Part shown: one piece after another, positions 12,929-25,835 of the stretch | Numbering within the stretch: the first letter of the stretch is position 1 | How the letters are laid out: each line of letters starts with the position of its first letter | Source: Diospyros lotus | Taxonomy: Eukaryota > Streptophyta > Magnoliopsida > Ericales > Ebenaceae | NCBI RefSeq assembly: GCF_014633365.1 | Contig: NC_068346.1 | Span: 35,341,191-35,405,190 of the forward strand | Direction: 5' to 3' | DNA length: 64,000 nt | The notes under the pieces: model-generated | Seen by the model: the letters and a program-made list of their open reading frames with translations, nothing else | Databases searched by the model: none | What the model was told of the DNA's origin: nothing | Made by a program: the position numbers and the translations under genes

Positions 12929-13059
12929 GTTATGTTGTCTATCGTTGGGCAATTGACTGAGAGAGAGGGGGTGGGCCCATGCATGTGGCGTGCATGTAAC
13001 GTGTGTCACATGCATGGGGCCCACTCCCCTCTTTCTCTCAGACGATGAGCAACATAATA
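12929..13059. repeat. Foldback (hairpin) element, MITE-like
   Basis: An imperfect inverted repeat: the left part TTATGTTGTCTATCGT pairs with the right part ACGATGAGCAACATAATA, and inside it a GA-rich arm plus TGGGCCCATGCATGTG pairs with its reverse complement near 13009-13040. The matching position in the duplicate segment near 58800 lacks it, so it inserted after that duplication or was lost there. Confidence 0.65.
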
Positions 13060-14227
13060 ATTGCCTATAATAATAAATAATTATTTAAAATTGAGATTAA
13101 GTGGTAAATTTTTCACCTCATCAATCAGGTCATTAATAATTTAATGTTATTAGCTACCCTACATGGGGAGATTAATTAATCAATTAATTTCATAATGAAG
13201 ACGTGAATGGAGGTTGTTGAAGACGTGAATGGAGCTTTGGTAGAGGCCATCATTCCACACAACTTCCTACCATACAAAAAGCCTTTGTTTAAAATTAAAA
13301 ATTAAAATTTTAAATGAAAGTTCTTAGGTGGCAGTTGGGAGTAACAGTTTATTTTTTTATTTTTTTTAAAGTAAAGTTTTAAATAAAATGAGACTTTGTG
13401 TAACAGTAAAGTTGTTTAAAAAATCAATTACTGTTTAGAGGTTATTGGATTAAATTTTTTTAACGTAGTTAATTTTTATTTTTTAAGCAAGGTACATAAA
13501 ATATATTTTATATAAAGGCTTAATACACACGGTGCTACTTCGACAATCAGTTGAGATACGAAATCTTGATGTTTTTGTATATTAGGTATTAAATATTATA
13601 ATTTTTTAATTGTTAAGAGAGCAAAACAATCCAGTCAACCTATTCAAATATTGTCAACTACTCATTTACGAATGTGCCACTCACGGAAACAAGCGCGTTT
13701 ATATACGCACTAACTTTCCTTCAAGGAAAAAACTTAAAGTAATAATTTTTAATGCTTAAAGTATAGAATTTTGACGTTTTATACATTAAGGACTATATGT
13801 CATATTTTTTAATTATTAACTGGGCATTATATATATTAAGCTTTTAAAAACACTTTATTAACAGGTTTCATAACATCAAAACATTGACAAAATTTTAACA
13901 TTTGACCTCTAAATAGTAACTAATTTTTAAAACAACTTTATTGCAACGCTAAAGGTTATTTTGTTTAAAGTTTTGTCTAATTAAAAAATTAAAAGTAAAA
14001 TATGACTCTCAAACGTCAGTCAATAAATTTTTATTTAAATTTTTTTACTTTTTTATATATATGTAACACGAGCCATCCCTCTAATATATATATAACACGT
14101 ATGTATATTTATGTACACTAGGGATTAAATAAGTAATTATACAATTCTAAATATAATATAAATATAAATAATTTTTTGGGTTTTTTATTTTTAATATAAA
14201 TGGTTAATTTTATACAAGTAAATAAAT

Positions 14228-14676
14228 TGTTCAGATTTTTAGTGAGAAATCCTAATTAGTCTTGAAGATTATTTCTTATTTCTAATTGATTTCTTGTTTA
14301 GTTTATAATCTTATTTTATAGTCTGTTGAAAATTGTTGTTAGGTAAGGAAACCTTAGTCTTGATGGATAAAGAAACCTTAATTTTATTGAATAAGGAAAT
14401 TAGTCTATAAATAAGATGGTTGACTTGTTAGTCAAGGAGAGCAAATCACTTGTGAGAGAACACTGAGAGTTAGGAATTTGATGTAATTGGGACTCGAGTT
14501 TAGAGAGAGAATATTGGGTATTGTAGTTGTAAACTTTACTATATAGTGATATTTTTTCTTTGTCGTCCTAACGGACGTGATTTTTCCTTTTTAGGGTTTT
14601 CTATGTAAAATCTCGTGTTTGATTGTGATTGGATCATCTTGTGTTTATTCCTCATCTTATTTTTTTTTCTTCAACA
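14228..14676 (+). mobile_element. Solo LTR, 449 bp, with 5-bp target duplication
   Basis: Begins TGTTCAG and ends TTCAACA, flanked by TAAAT at 14223-14227 and 14677-14681. It carries a TATA box, TATAAATA, at about 14406-14413. No internal retroelement sequence is attached, so it is a solo LTR left by LTR-LTR recombination. The copy at about 60421-60850 in the duplicated segment lacks the first bases. Confidence 0.85.
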
Positions 14677-16051
14677 TAAATAATTATTCAAATGCAAATA
14701 CAAGTGTATGGATTCTTCATATACAAAATTATGACTATATAGACTACAAGTGTATGGATTCTTCATATATAAAATTATGACTATATAGAATTATTTTGAT
14801 TGGGGATAGAGTTGGTGTTTTTAAAAGAATTAAAAAGTCATTAGACAAAATTAAAAAAAAAATCTATCATAATGACTAATGTGGTCTTGGAATGAGTATT
14901 CGGTCCATTTGGTTAAATGAAAGTTCATTAGGTCGCAATTGGTAGTAACATAATAGTTTATTTTATATATTTTTTAAAATAAAATTTTAAATAAAATGAG
15001 ACTTTGTGTAACAGTAAGGTTGTTTAAAAAATCAGTTACTGTTTAGAGGTTATTGGATTGAATTTTATTATCGTAGTTAATTTTTATTTTTCAAGCAAGA
15101 TACATAAAAGATATTTTATAAAAAGGCTTAATACATACGCTGCTCCCTTGACAATTAATTGAGATATAGAATCTTAATGTTTTTTAACATTAGAGATTAA
15201 ATATTATATTTTTTTAATTATTAAAGGAACACAAGAAACCAGTCAACCTATTCAAATATCGATAACTGATCATTCACGTAGTGTGTTACTCACGGAAACA
15301 AGTGCGTTTATACACATACTAATTTTCTGTCACGATAAGAACTTAAAATAATAATTTTTAATGATTAAAATATCGAATCTTGACATTTTCCATATCAAGG
15401 ACTACACGTCATATTTTTTAATTGTTGATAGGACATCGTATGTATTAAGTTTTATAAAAACAATTTATTAATAGGGTTTTGTAACATCAAAACATTAACA
15501 AAATTTTAGTAACTAATTTTTTAAACAACTTTATTGCAACACTAATGCTTTTGTCTAAAAAATTAAAAGTAAAATATGATTTGTCAAACGTCACTCAATA
15601 AATTTTTTATTTTTTTTTACGAGCCTTCCCTCTAATATATATAACATGTATGTACACTACGGGTTAAATAAGTAATTATACAATCCTAAATATAATATAA
15701 ATATAAATAATTTTTCAGCTTTTTTATTTTTAATTTAAATGGTTAATTTTATACAAGTAAATAAATAATTATACAAATGCAAATACATGTGTATTTACGA
15801 CGACAAGTGCATGCATGGATTCTTCATATATAAAATTATGACTATATATAGACTACAAGTGTATGGATTCTTCATACATAAAATTATGACTATATAGAAT
15901 TATTTTGATTGGGGGATAGAGTTGGTGTTCTTAGAAGAATTAAAAAGTCGTTGGACAAAGTTAAAAAAAAAAATTATCATACTGACTAATGTGGTCTTAT
16001 TTAGGAATGAGTGCTCAGTCCGTTCGGTTACAACCATGTGTTATCCCTTCT

Positions 16052-16653
16052 CAAAGTCGGCTCAACCAACTTGCGAGTTTTAGGCGAAAAAGTTTGTCGG
16101 GGCCTTCTCAAGAATATTAATTTTTTTATAAAAAATAAATAATACACATTTCTATGAAAAATTCTATTATTTCTTTAAATTAAAAAAGAAAAAAAAGTTG
16201 AGGTTTAATGATAGTGAATTTTTAACTAAAATATAATGTCTAAAAGATCAAAAGAAATCAAACAACCTATTACAATAAATAAAGAGAAGGTAAAAATTGA
16301 GAAGAAAAAATTAAGAACAATGAGATCTTTTTAGGACTGTAATTGAAAGATTTATAATAAAAGGTAAATTTATAATCTTAAAATCTATGAAATATTCTAG
16401 AAGAAATGGTAAAAATTGAGAACAATAGGAAGAGAAAACGTAAAAATTGAGAAGATAAAACATTGTAAATTGATTGTTGGGTCGGGTGTCTTCGAAAATT
16501 TGGATTGAAAGTAAGATTTTATTTTGGTCTCAATTTTTTTAAAAAATGTTTATTATTAAAAAATAAAAATATATAGATTACAAAATTTTGAGACCTTTGA
16601 AAATGCGGACCTTAGACGGCTGCCTAGATGGCTTTATGGTCGAGCCGGTTCTG
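16052..16653. mobile_element. hAT-like non-autonomous element, copy E
   Basis: About 602 bases with imperfect 17-base terminal inverted repeats: CAAAGTCGGCTCAACCA at the left and the reverse complement of CAGAACCGGCTCGACCA at the right. There is no transposase. The right end sits in the HIPP last exon. The left flank is spacer, so the target duplication is only clear in copy F. The same family lies at 25907-26579, 36041-36646, 61962-62564 and 63104-63330. Confidence 0.6.
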
Positions 16654-16936
16654 CCCTCATATCCCTTTTTTGTTCATCCACAGATCGATACTTCTACGAT
16701 ACATGTTCAGCATATGCTAATGAAAAGTATTGTCCAGAATCAAATTTGAATGAAGATGATGAAGCTGATACCTTCAAGTTTGGGACTGCTTTCAGTATCT
16801 GAGTCTTGTTTTTCTGGCAGACCTTCGGCTCTGTTACCTGCAGTAATGTAAATATGCATGGAAACAGATGAACAAGAGATAAGGAAACTTGAATGAGTGC
16901 ACCTAAAGGTGACGTATTATTATTGTATACCTTCAT
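16654..16936 (-). pseudogene. HIPP copy E: broken 5' fragment
   Basis: Minus-strand remains of HIPP exon 1 (16936-16931), exon 2 (16837-16772) and the first 45 or so bases of exon 3 (16702 downward), cut by the hAT-like element. Exon 2 is 66 bases instead of 76: nine bases are gone from the CxxC region (now VCQKNK), and one more base is lost near its end, shifting the frame. The exon 3 acceptor has changed from CAG to CAT. The metal site and splicing are both lost, so it is a pseudogene. Confidence 0.8.
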
Positions 16937-17204
16937 GGCAGTAGCTTGAGGCAAGAAGCTGGATATTGTACTTGTGGGTTCATTTAATTCCTATTTGTAC
17001 ACCTCATCAAGATAACTTGTTTAAGGGTTTTAAAGAAGACCTTGACTACGTGAAGGTGACCTCCATGTAAGCTTACACCACCCATCTCGTAAGAAATGTC
17101 AAAAAGCTAGTGGAAGGGCGTTGGCCTATCAGTTATCAAGAGTACAAAATGAGGAAGTGAAAGAGGGGGAATTGATATGTAACCCACATATGCAATCTTA
17201 TGCT

Positions 17205-17268
17205 GTCTGATGCGGGCTTTATCTCCACCCCACCCCCAATGGGGCCCGCGTTAGACAACAGCCCTCAT
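17205..17268. repeat. Short hairpin sequence in spacer
   Basis: GCTGTCTGATGCGGGC and GGCCCGCGTTAGACAACAG form imperfect inverted arms around a C-rich loop (CCACCCCACCCCCAATGG). It is GC-rich against an AT-rich background, which suggests an inserted MITE-like sequence. The rest of 16990-17708 is spacer with no gene seen. Confidence 0.4.
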
Positions 17269-17713
17269 GAAAGAGGACCTTCAATAATATGTTTATTTGA
17301 ATGTCTAAGTAACATGTTTTGTTATTGGTCTTTTGTTATTACTGTGTTAATTTTGATAATTATATCTCTATTGACTTAATTAACTGTAATTTTATCCAAC
17401 ATATGAGATCAATTTAGGAGACATGTCATTGCTGATATGACACGATATTTGTCATAAAAAAAATATAAATTAGACCCACATGTATAATTTTATTTATTTA
17501 TTTTCTTATGTGCACACATGGATCCCATTATATATATATTTTTATGATGGATGACTTGCCACATTAGTAATGACACACATTTCTCAAATTGATTTCAAGT
17601 GATAGATAAAATTATATCTAATTAAGCCAATTGGGATATAATTATCAAAATTGAAACGTTTGGATGAATTTATAAATTTACAAAAAGGTTTGAATTTATT
17701 TTCTATTTGCCCT

Positions 17714-18563
17714 TGTTGCGGAAGATTACTAATTCAAAAACTGAAAAGAGGTTAGAGCAATATATAATCAAACCAAATAGATATTGAACATATCAGCCAA
17801 GAACATGATAGAGCAAGAGAAACTCCCTGTAAATAACTTGTCAAGGCTCAGATCTGGGTTAGTCCAGATTATACCACCCAGGTAACACCAAAATAGGGAC
17901 ACCAAGCCTCACGGAAGCTCACAAGGGACAAGCCACACAAGACCCCCAAATCGGAACCCTAAACCCTCTCGGCCAGAACACCAATCTTCTCCCAAAACCA
18001 CACAGGTAACGTTCACCACAAGATCCACCAAGGAACAAGAACGATCACAGAGACATGAGATGAAGAACAGTACCCCGAGAACTTACCTCAAGCGGATCTG
18101 TCGCGCCAAGTAAATAGAGGCTACTCACCGACCGACCATGGGCTTCCCAAAGGAAAGGAAGATCACTCCAAGAGGATGAGATCTGACCGAAGAAGGAAAA
18201 AACCAGCTTACGGATCTCAGCCATCGAAGGAAAGGATCGGGAGAGCAAAGAGAGGAAGAGAGAGAGAGAGAGAGGCCGTCAAATGAGGGTAAAGAAGGTA
18301 GAAAAGATGCCTTTTATATGGTGGTGCTAGGGCACGGTTGCAAAGGGCCATTTGGCTTGGGCTTGGGCTTCCTTAAGGCTTGAGCAAATGGGCTCAGCCC
18401 ATTTCTCCTCCAAAGGCCTAATTAAAGGCTTATGGCCCGACTTTTAATGGGCTGCCAATGGGTGGTATTTTAGACGGTACTTCAATCCCGGGCTGAAGCC
18501 TATGAAGATAAACTCGAATATTTCGTCATAGCCTTAGGCCTCTTTGGGAAACAAAAAACAACA
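17714..18563 (-). repeat. 3' LTR of copia element 1
   Basis: 850 bases, TGTTGCGG...AACAACA in plus-strand view. It contains a TATA-like CATATAAAAGG (minus strand) at about 18307-18317 and a (GA)n run at about 18256-18273. Confidence 0.93.
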
Positions 18564-18655
18564 AATCTCCACCTGATTCCCAAAGAGGCCAGCAAACACA
18601 AACAGAAATATGTACAGCAAAATGCAACATAATGCAGATGATGCATAAGCAACTA

Positions 18656-21600
18656 TCAAGTAATTTTGCCAATGTTAAGTAAATCTAGGCAGCTTTTAAA
18701 TTTAGCCATAGGCAAAATTTTAGTTCCCATATCAGCAGGATTATATTCAGAAAGCACTTTTTCCAATCTAATAATGTTTTGAGATACGATATCACGAATA
18801 AAATGCAGTCTCACATCTATATGTTTGGTGCGTTCGTGAAAAACAGGATTTGTACATAAATGAATTGCAGATTGACTATTAGAGAAAACAATCACATTTT
18901 CATTAAGAACACATAGTTCATTTAGCAATCCCTTAAACCAAAGAGCTTCCTTAATAGCCTCTGTAGCAGCAATGTATTCAGACTCAGTGGTGGAGAGGGC
19001 AACAATATGTTGAAGCTGAGACTTCCAACTAATGCATGATTCACACAAAGTAAATACATAGGATGATATGGACTTCCTATTATCTCTATCACCAGCATAG
19101 TCTGAATTAGTAAACCCTTTTAATATCACATTATTAGACTTATGCTTATATATTAATCCTACATTATAGGTGCCTCTTAAATACTTTAATAACCATTTCA
19201 CTGCTTCCCAATGATAGGGACCTGAGTTTGTCATAAATCTACTGAGAGTACTAACTGTATAGGCTAGGTCTGGCCTAGTACATACCATGAGATACATGAC
19301 AGAACCTATAGCATTTGAGTAAGGGATTCTATTCATATATTCTTTTTCTTCCTCATTATCAGGAGATTTATCTTTAGATAATATGAAATGGTTTCCTAAA
19401 GGCAAAGATACTGATTTACTATCATGCATACCAAATCCTTTTAAAATTTTTAACACATATGCTGTTTGATGCAAAAATAACATAGAATTTGACCTATCTC
19501 TTTCAATTTCCATACCTAGGATTCTCTTAGCCATTCCTAGGTCTTTCATGTCAAATTCTCTACCTAATGCAGATTTTATGCTATTTATCTTTTTGACATC
19601 AGGACCAATAAGAAGCATATTATCAACATAAAGTAAAAGAAACACACAGTCATCATTATTTTTGTGCCGAAAATATAAGCAATGATCAAACTCACTTCTT
19701 TTAAAACCAATTGTTTTAACAAAGGAGTCAAAACGTTTATACCACTGTCTTGGGGACTGTTTTAAACCATATAAGGATTTTTTTAAGAAACACACAAAAT
19801 CAGGCTTTCTTTTGTCTTCAAAACCTTTGGGTTGATACATAAAGATTTTTTCTTCTAAATCACCATGCAAGAAAGCAGTTTTTACATCTAGTTGTTCAAG
19901 TTCCCAGTCAAAATATGCAACTAATGCAAGCATGACACGAATGGTAGTGTACTTAACAACTGGTGAAAAAATCTCATTATAATCTACCCCTTCCTTTTGT
20001 GTAAATCCCTTAACTACTAACCTAGCCTTAAACCTTATTGGTTCTCTATCAGTTGTACCCTCCTTAACCCTATAAATCCACTTGCAACCTACAATGGACT
20101 TATCCTTAGGTCTAGGGACTAATTCCCAAGTTTGGTTTTTGTTGAGGGAAATCATCTCCCCTTTCATTGCTTCTATCCATTCTTTTGAGTATTTACTTCT
20201 TATGGCTTCCTCATATGTGTTAGGCTCATTTTCAGCTAGGTCTTGATAGCTTGCATAGGCTAATTCAAAATATGAGGCTAATCTTTGAGGTAACCTATGA
20301 GACCTTCTTTCCCTATCCCTAGCTAGTTGGTAATCAGAAACTGATGGCTGATCATTTTGAAAATCTTCTACTGTTTCTCTCTCCTCATTTACTTCAGGCT
20401 GATTTTGACTTTCTACTTCACTAGAGGTTGAAGAAGTGTTCTCCACCTGATCTGGATTCGTAGGGGCTTGGGTGCTTGAGTTTTTCAACTCTTCTTGAGG
20501 ACTCTTGTCCTCATTAATTTTGTCACCACAAGGCTTTGTACAAGGCATTTCTGATTCATTAAATGTGACATCTTTACTTATAATGATTCTTATTCCCTTT
20601 TGGTTTCTATCCCATAGCCTATACCCTTTGACTCCCTCAGGATATCCTAAGAAAACACATTTCTTAGCTCTCGGCTCTAATTTTCCCTCATTTTGATGAG
20701 TGAAGGCTGCACAACCAAAGGTTCTAAGAATTGAGTAGTTGGCACATTTTCCATGCCATTTTTCATAAGGAGTATCACCATTTAATGCAGTTGAAGGAGT
20801 AAGATTAACTAGGTAACATGCAGTCATAACTGCTTCTCCCCATAATGACTTAGGTATATTAGAGCTAATCATCATACACCTAACCTTATCTAAGAGGGTC
20901 CTATTCATCCTCTCAGCTACTCCATTCTGTTGAGGAGTGTAGGGGACTGTTCTATGCCTAGTAATTCCATACTCCTTGCATAGGTTATCAAAATCAGAAT
21001 TGCAAAATTCTAAGCCATTATCAGTCCTAAGGTATTTTACTTTCTTGTCAGTTTGATTTTCTATTTGAGTTTTCCAGTTTTTAAAACTTTTAAAAGTTTC
21101 TGATTTATCTTTTAAGAGAACAATCCAAACTCGCCTAGAGTAATCATCAATCATAGACAAAAAATACCTATTGCCACCTGATGTGGGTTTTGATGCTGGC
21201 CCCCAAAGATCTGAATGAATGTATTCTAAGGCTCTAGAGGCTCTGTGAACATTAGAGGAGAAAGATAGCCTATGATGTTTTCCTAGGACACAATGATCAC
21301 AGAAAGGGATATCCGACACAAAGTCCTTACCAAAAACACCTTTATCACTTAGCAACTTAAGCCCTTTAACACTCACATGTGCTAACCTGTTGTGCCACTT
21401 GATAGTGACATCAGGATTGATTGATGCTATATGGGATCCTAGATTATTAATTACCTCAGCATTTAATACATAGATCCCATTTCTCCTTACCCCTTTACAT
21501 ACTACCATTGATCCTTTAAACATTTTTAACACCCCATTTTCAATTTTTCCAGTAAGACCACTCTTTTCTAATTCTCCAACTGAAATTAAATTTCTAGCCA

Positions 21601-22669
21601 TTTCAGGTATATATCTAACATCTTTTAAATTTAAGACATAGCCATTGTCTAACTTAACAGAGATGTTTCCTATCCCAATGATTTTATATGCTAAGTTACT
21701 GCATACTATGGCATGCCCACCTTCAGATTCATGCAAGTTTTCAAACCAATGTTTTTGTGATGTAACATGAAATGATGCTCCTGAATCTAAGATCCATTCA
21801 TGCATGTATGATTTTGCAGCAACATTAATTTCAGTGGAATCAGAATCTAAGAGCATGTAGACTTCACTAGGATCATATGAGGTTACTACATTAGCTTCTT
21901 CTTGATCCTTACCCTTTTCTTTATTTTTATTTTTCTCTGCATAGCAATCTTTAATAAAGTGCCCAATCTTACCACACCCATAGCACTTTTTCCCCTTACC
22001 TCGGTTTTTGGATTTGGACCTACTTCTACCCTTTTTCTTACTACCTCCCTCTTGATTTTTAAATTGGGACCTACCTCTCATCATATGGACCTCACCATGC
22101 CTTTTCTCATGTTTAAGTTCCATTTCTTTACTTCTTAAAGAATCTATAACAATTTCAGGTGTTAAAGTATCCCTAGCATACTTAATGGCATTTTTTACCT
22201 CTTTGTAGATATCTGGAATTGCATTTAATAAGATCACAGCCTTATATTCTTCAGATACTGTTTCACCACAATTAGTGATATCTTGAACTAATTTGTTGAA
22301 GACATCTAAATTGTCATCTAGATCCTTAGAGGGGTCAATCTTAAAACTGAAAAAATTTTCTAACAAATAGAGTTTATTTGGTGTAGACTTCTTTACATAT
22401 AATTTTTCCAATTTTTCCCATAACTCTTTAGTTGTGTTAAGTTTTCCTACCTTTCTTAACACTGAATCAGAGAGGTGTAAGATTATTGAAGTGTATGCCA
22501 ATTCATCAGCTCCTAGTATTTGTTCTTCTTTAGTACCTTCAGGGTATTTACCATCTATGGCCTTAGATACCTTTTGTTGTACTAAGATCCCCTTCATTTT
22601 TTGTTGCCAAATAGAAAAGTCCCCCTTCCCATTGAAAACCCCTAGTTCAAAGTGTGTAGTCATACTCAC
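18656..22669 (-). CDS. Copia element 1 gag-pol polyprotein, 1337 codons, uninterrupted
   Basis: Polyprotein of a copia retrotransposon. Gag occupies about residues 1-215, with a zinc knuckle at 229-242 ([14 protein letters not shown]). The protease active site WILDSGASF is at 292-300. The integrase has an HHCC zinc domain at about 426-460 and DDE residues near D487, D550 and E586. Reverse transcriptase runs from about 845 to 1090, and RNase H from about 1180 to the end. The reading frame has no stop or shift, yet two catalytic sites look damaged. The RT box reads YVDN at residues 1014-1017 (19619-19621 codes Asn) instead of YVDD, and RNase H reads [10 protein letters not shown] where the first Asp is normally conserved. 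Autonomous transposition is therefore doubtful despite the intact frame. Confidence 0.93.
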   Translation of the reverse strand: MSMTTHFELGVFNGKGDFSIWQQKMKGILVQQKVSKAIDGKYPEGTKEEQILGADELAYTSIILHLSDSVLRKVGKLNTTKELWEKLEKLYVKKSTPNKLYLLENFFSFKIDPSKDLDDNLDVFNKLVQDITNCGETVSEEYKAVILLNAIPDIYKEVKNAIKYARDTLTPEIVIDSLRSKEMELKHEKRHGEVHMMRGRSQFKNQEGGSKKKGRSRSKSKNRGKGKKCYGCGKIGHFIKDCYAEKNKNKEKGKDQEEANVVTSYDPSEVYMLLDSDSTEINVAAKSYMHEWILDSGASFHVTSQKHWFENLHESEGGHAIVCSNLAYKIIGIGNISVKLDNGYVLNLKDVRYIPEMARNLISVGELEKSGLTGKIENGVLKMFKGSMVVCKGVRRNGIYVLNAEVINNLGSHIASINPDVTIKWHNRLAHVSVKGLKLLSDKGVFGKDFVSDIPFCDHCVLGKHHRLSFSSNVHRASRALEYIHSDLWGPASKPTSGGNRYFLSMIDDYSRRVWIVLLKDKSETFKSFKNWKTQIENQTDKKVKYLRTDNGLEFCNSDFDNLCKEYGITRHRTVPYTPQQNGVAERMNRTLLDKVRCMMISSNIPKSLWGEAVMTACYLVNLTPSTALNGDTPYEKWHGKCANYSILRTFGCAAFTHQNEGKLEPRAKKCVFLGYPEGVKGYRLWDRNQKGIRIIISKDVTFNESEMPCTKPCGDKINEDKSPQEELKNSSTQAPTNPDQVENTSSTSSEVESQNQPEVNEERETVEDFQNDQPSVSDYQLARDRERRSHRLPQRLASYFELAYASYQDLAENEPNTYEEAIRSKYSKEWIEAMKGEMISLNKNQTWELVPRPKDKSIVGCKWIYRVKEGTTDREPIRFKARLVVKGFTQKEGVDYNEIFSPVVKYTTIRVMLALVAYFDWELEQLDVKTAFLHGDLEEKIFMYQPKGFEDKRKPDFVCFLKKSLYGLKQSPRQWYKRFDSFVKTIGFKRSEFDHCLYFRHKNNDDCVFLLLYVDNMLLIGPDVKKINSIKSALGREFDMKDLGMAKRILGMEIERDRSNSMLFLHQTAYVLKILKGFGMHDSKSVSLPLGNHFILSKDKSPDNEEEKEYMNRIPYSNAIGSVMYLMVCTRPDLAYTVSTLSRFMTNSGPYHWEAVKWLLKYLRGTYNVGLIYKHKSNNVILKGFTNSDYAGDRDNRKSISSYVFTLCESCISWKSQLQHIVALSTTESEYIAATEAIKEALWFKGLLNELCVLNENVIVFSNSQSAIHLCTNPVFHERTKHIDVRLHFIRDIVSQNIIRLEKVLSEYNPADMGTKILPMAKFKSCLDLLNIGKIT

Positions 22670-23294
22670 TAAGTATATGAGTTTCAGACAGAATATGCAG
22701 CCTAATTAAATTTAATACAAACACACAGTTTTAAAATTAATTCAGGCAGCAAATTCTCAAGAGGTTAATAAAACAGAACTGATCAGGACTAAACAGAGTA
22801 GTGAAGACTGATAAAGTAATCAGTATTATAGATTTGCACACAGCCAAGAATAACTGATATCACACACAGTAAATTATTAGAATGCACTAGGAATGTATCG
22901 GCAAAAAAAAATTTTGAGAACAGTAATAGCAGAACAAATAACTAAAGCTGATACAAAAATTTACCGAGCTAGATCTCAAGAGAGAGATCTAGAATGGAAT
23001 CGGGTCGGATCTCTTGAGCCTGCCAACCTTCACGCGCCAAAGTCTGTCACTACACGCGCTGTTACCAGCCAGAGTGTAGACTGGCACGCGTCGGTCAGGG
23101 CGAAGCTACTCGGACTGATGATCACGGATCTGGGGTTGGTTTACCCCGAATCATTCACTGCACAAAGCAATAGGAGTTAACCGATTCGAGTTTCAAGTAA
23201 ACCCTAGAACCACTTACCGTGAAAAAATCGATCGAAGAAACCAGAGGGCTTTTTCGATTAGGGTTTGATTTTGCACAACCCAGGAGCCACACAA

Positions 23295-23307
23295 GGCTCT
23301 GATATCA
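23295..23307 (-). other. Primer-binding site of copia element 1
   Basis: On the minus strand TGATATCAGAGCC, two bases from the LTR end, matches the complement of initiator methionine tRNA's 3' end with one difference from the common TGGTATCAGAGC. The leader between here and 22670 shows no gene. Confidence 0.85.
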
Positions 23308-23309
23308 TT

Positions 23310-24167
23310 TGTTGCGGAAGATTACTAATTTAAAAACAGAAAAGAGGTTAGAGCAATATATAATCAAACCAAATAGATATCGAACATATCAGCCAAGAAC
23401 ATGATAGAGCAAGAGAAACTCCCTGTAAATAACTTGTCAAGGCTCAGATCTGGGTTAGTCCAGATTATACCACCCAGGTAACACCAAAATAGGGACACCA
23501 AGCCTCACGGAAGCTCACAAGGGACAAGCCACACAAGACCCCCAAATCGGAACCCTAAACCCTCTCGGCCAGAACACCAATCTTCTCCCAAAACCACACA
23601 GGTAACGTTCACCACAAGATCCACCAAGGAACAAGAACGATCACAGAGACATGAGATGAAGAACAGTACCCCGAGAACTTACCTCAAGCGGATCTGTCGC
23701 GCCAAGTAAATAGAGGCTACTCACCGACCGACCATGGGCTTCCCAAAGGAAAGGAAGATCACTCCAAGAGGATGAGATCTGACCGAAGAAGGAAAGAACC
23801 AGCTTACGGATCTCAGCCATCGAAGGAAAGGATCGGGAGAGCAAAGAGAGGAAGAGAGAGAGAGAGAGAGAGAGAGAGGCCGTCAAATGAGGGTAAAGAA
23901 GGTAGAAAAGATGCCTTTTATATGGTGGTGCTAGGGCACGGTTGCAAAGGGCCATTTGGCTTGGGCTTGGGCTTCCTTAAGCCTTGAGCAAATGGGCTCA
24001 GCCCATTTCTCCTCCAAAGGCCTAATTAAGAGCTTATGGCCCGACTTTTAATGGGCTGCCAATGGGTGGTATTTTAGACGGTACTTCAATCCCGGGCCGA
24101 AGTCTATGAAGATAAACCCGAATATTTCGTCATAGCCTTGGGCCTCTTTGGGAAACAAAAAACAACA
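23310..24167 (-). repeat. 5' LTR of copia element 1
   Basis: 858 bases, paired with the LTR at 17714. The (GA)n run at about 23851-23878 is longer by about 8 bases than in the other LTR. Confidence 0.93.
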
Positions 24168-24172
24168 GCCCT

Positions 24173-25835
24173 TATTTTTAAGGTAGAAGTAAGATTGTTT
24201 GTCAAAATAACTTTTCTTTTGCACTTATATAGAGGTAGAAACTCTGACATTGATGAATTCCAGACAAATTAAATAAAAAAAGAAAAAAAATAAATTTTGC
24301 CTAATTTTTAATTTTATTGATTAGGGTATTCAACCCTTTTTTTTATTTAGTTTCAATTTTAAATTATTGTTATATTTAATAATAATTAATAATGTGATAA
24401 GTCATGTTTGATTACTTAGTCAATAAAGTACTATGAACTTGCCAACTATGGAATTGAGAGTATAGAGATGTTAGATCAATCGTTTGACGACATGAACTAT
24501 ACTTATCAAATAAAATTATGTAGATTTTGTCACTTCATCAATCAAATCATTTAATCTAATTTGTTAGGTTAATAATTTATGGTAAAATATAATAATAATA
24601 AACAGTTATCTAAAGTTGAGATTAAATGGTAGATTTTGTCACATCATAAATCAGATCATTAATAATGTTATTTGATGTTATTAGCTACCCTACACTAAAT
24701 GGGGATTAATTAATCAATTAATTTCACAAAGAAGTGTGAATGGAGGTTGTTTTCGTCTTGATGGGGGTAGGATTGGAAGAAGCCTTCACTCCACACAACT
24801 TCCTACCATACAAAAGGCTTTGTTTAAAATTAAAAATTAAAAATTTTAAATGAAAGTTCATTAGGTCGCAGTGGATAGTAACAGTTTATTTTTTATTTTT
24901 TTTAAAGTAAAGTTTTAAATAAAATGAGACTTTGTGTAATAGTAAAGTTGTTTGAAAAATCAATTATTGTTTAGAGGTTATTGGTTTAAATTTTATTAAC
25001 GTACGTAGCTAATTTTTGTTTTTTGAGTAAGATACATAAAAAATATTTTATAAAATGCTTAATACATAGGTTGTTTTTTCGACAATTAGTTGAGATACAA
25101 AATCTTAATATTTTTTAATATTAGGGATAAAATAATATATTTTTTAATTATTGAGAGAGTACAACAAACCAATCAATTTATTCAAATATTGTTAATTGGT
25201 CATTCGCATGATGTGTCACTCACGGTAACAAGGACGTTCATACACGTGCTAATTTTTCGTCACGGTAAAAACTTAAAAAAATAATTTTTAATAGTTAAGA
25301 TATCGAATCTTGATGTTTTACACATCAAGGACTACATGCCATATTTTTTAATTGTTAATGGAGTATCGTATGTATTAAGCTTTATAAAAACACTTTATTA
25401 ATAGAGTTTCATAATATCGAATCTTTTGAAATAAATGACCGTCTTTGGAAAGGGTCATGTCGTATTTTGTATTCTATAATGAAGTGGGACATGTTCCTCC
25501 TTACATATCTTTGTGGAATGACGTTGAACCTTAATAGGGTAGGATCCAGATAATAGTCCTTGGGTGGTGCTGCACTTTGAATTGTTGTTATAATGCATTG
25601 CATCATGATGTTGGGCCATGGGTTGCATTCATTGAGGGTCATTTTTTGTATGTGTTGGGAGCGTGAACATTGACATGACACAATTGACTTATGAGTGTTG
25701 ACTTGCGTATGATAGACGAGTATATGCATTAGAGCATTCGTGTGTATGATATGCGAGTATATGAATAAATTTTTAATAATTTTTTAGAACGCCATTAATC
25801 TAATTATCAGTTAGGGCCCCACCAACTCTTGAGTC
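24173..25835. repeat. AT-rich spacer, continuation beyond copia element 1
   Basis: Homologous to about 12680-13900 and to 58350-60100, with divergence. No gene is recognised. The last part (25430-25800) is not obviously shared with the other copies and has no convincing ORF. Confidence 0.6.

Larger units (their letters stand above)
12340..16051. repeat. AT-rich spacer with internal tandem duplication
   Basis: No coding sequence is seen. The block from about 13300 to 14900 is repeated in diverged form from about 14920 to 16020. Shared words include GACTTTGTGTAACAGTAA, TTTAGAGGTTATTGGATT and GGATTCTTCATATATAAAAT. Further copies lie at 24170-25840 (direct), 58030-61960 (direct) and 36650-37083 (inverted). 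Confidence 0.75.
17714..24167 (-). mobile_element. Copia element 1, full length, minus strand
   Basis: Complete Ty1/copia retrotransposon: LTRs at 17714-18563 and 23310-24167, 5-bp target duplication GCCCT at 17709-17713 and 24168-24172, primer site at 23295-23307, polypurine-like tract at 18564-18580, and a single long gag-pol ORF. I count about 11 substitutions plus a GA-microsatellite length difference between the LTRs (about 1.3%), so the insertion is young. It landed in HIPP-cluster spacer. Confidence 0.95.

Noticed and set aside
22893..23180. 95-codon plus-strand ORF in the leader of copia element 1
   Set aside because: Antisense to the retroelement leader, with no motif.
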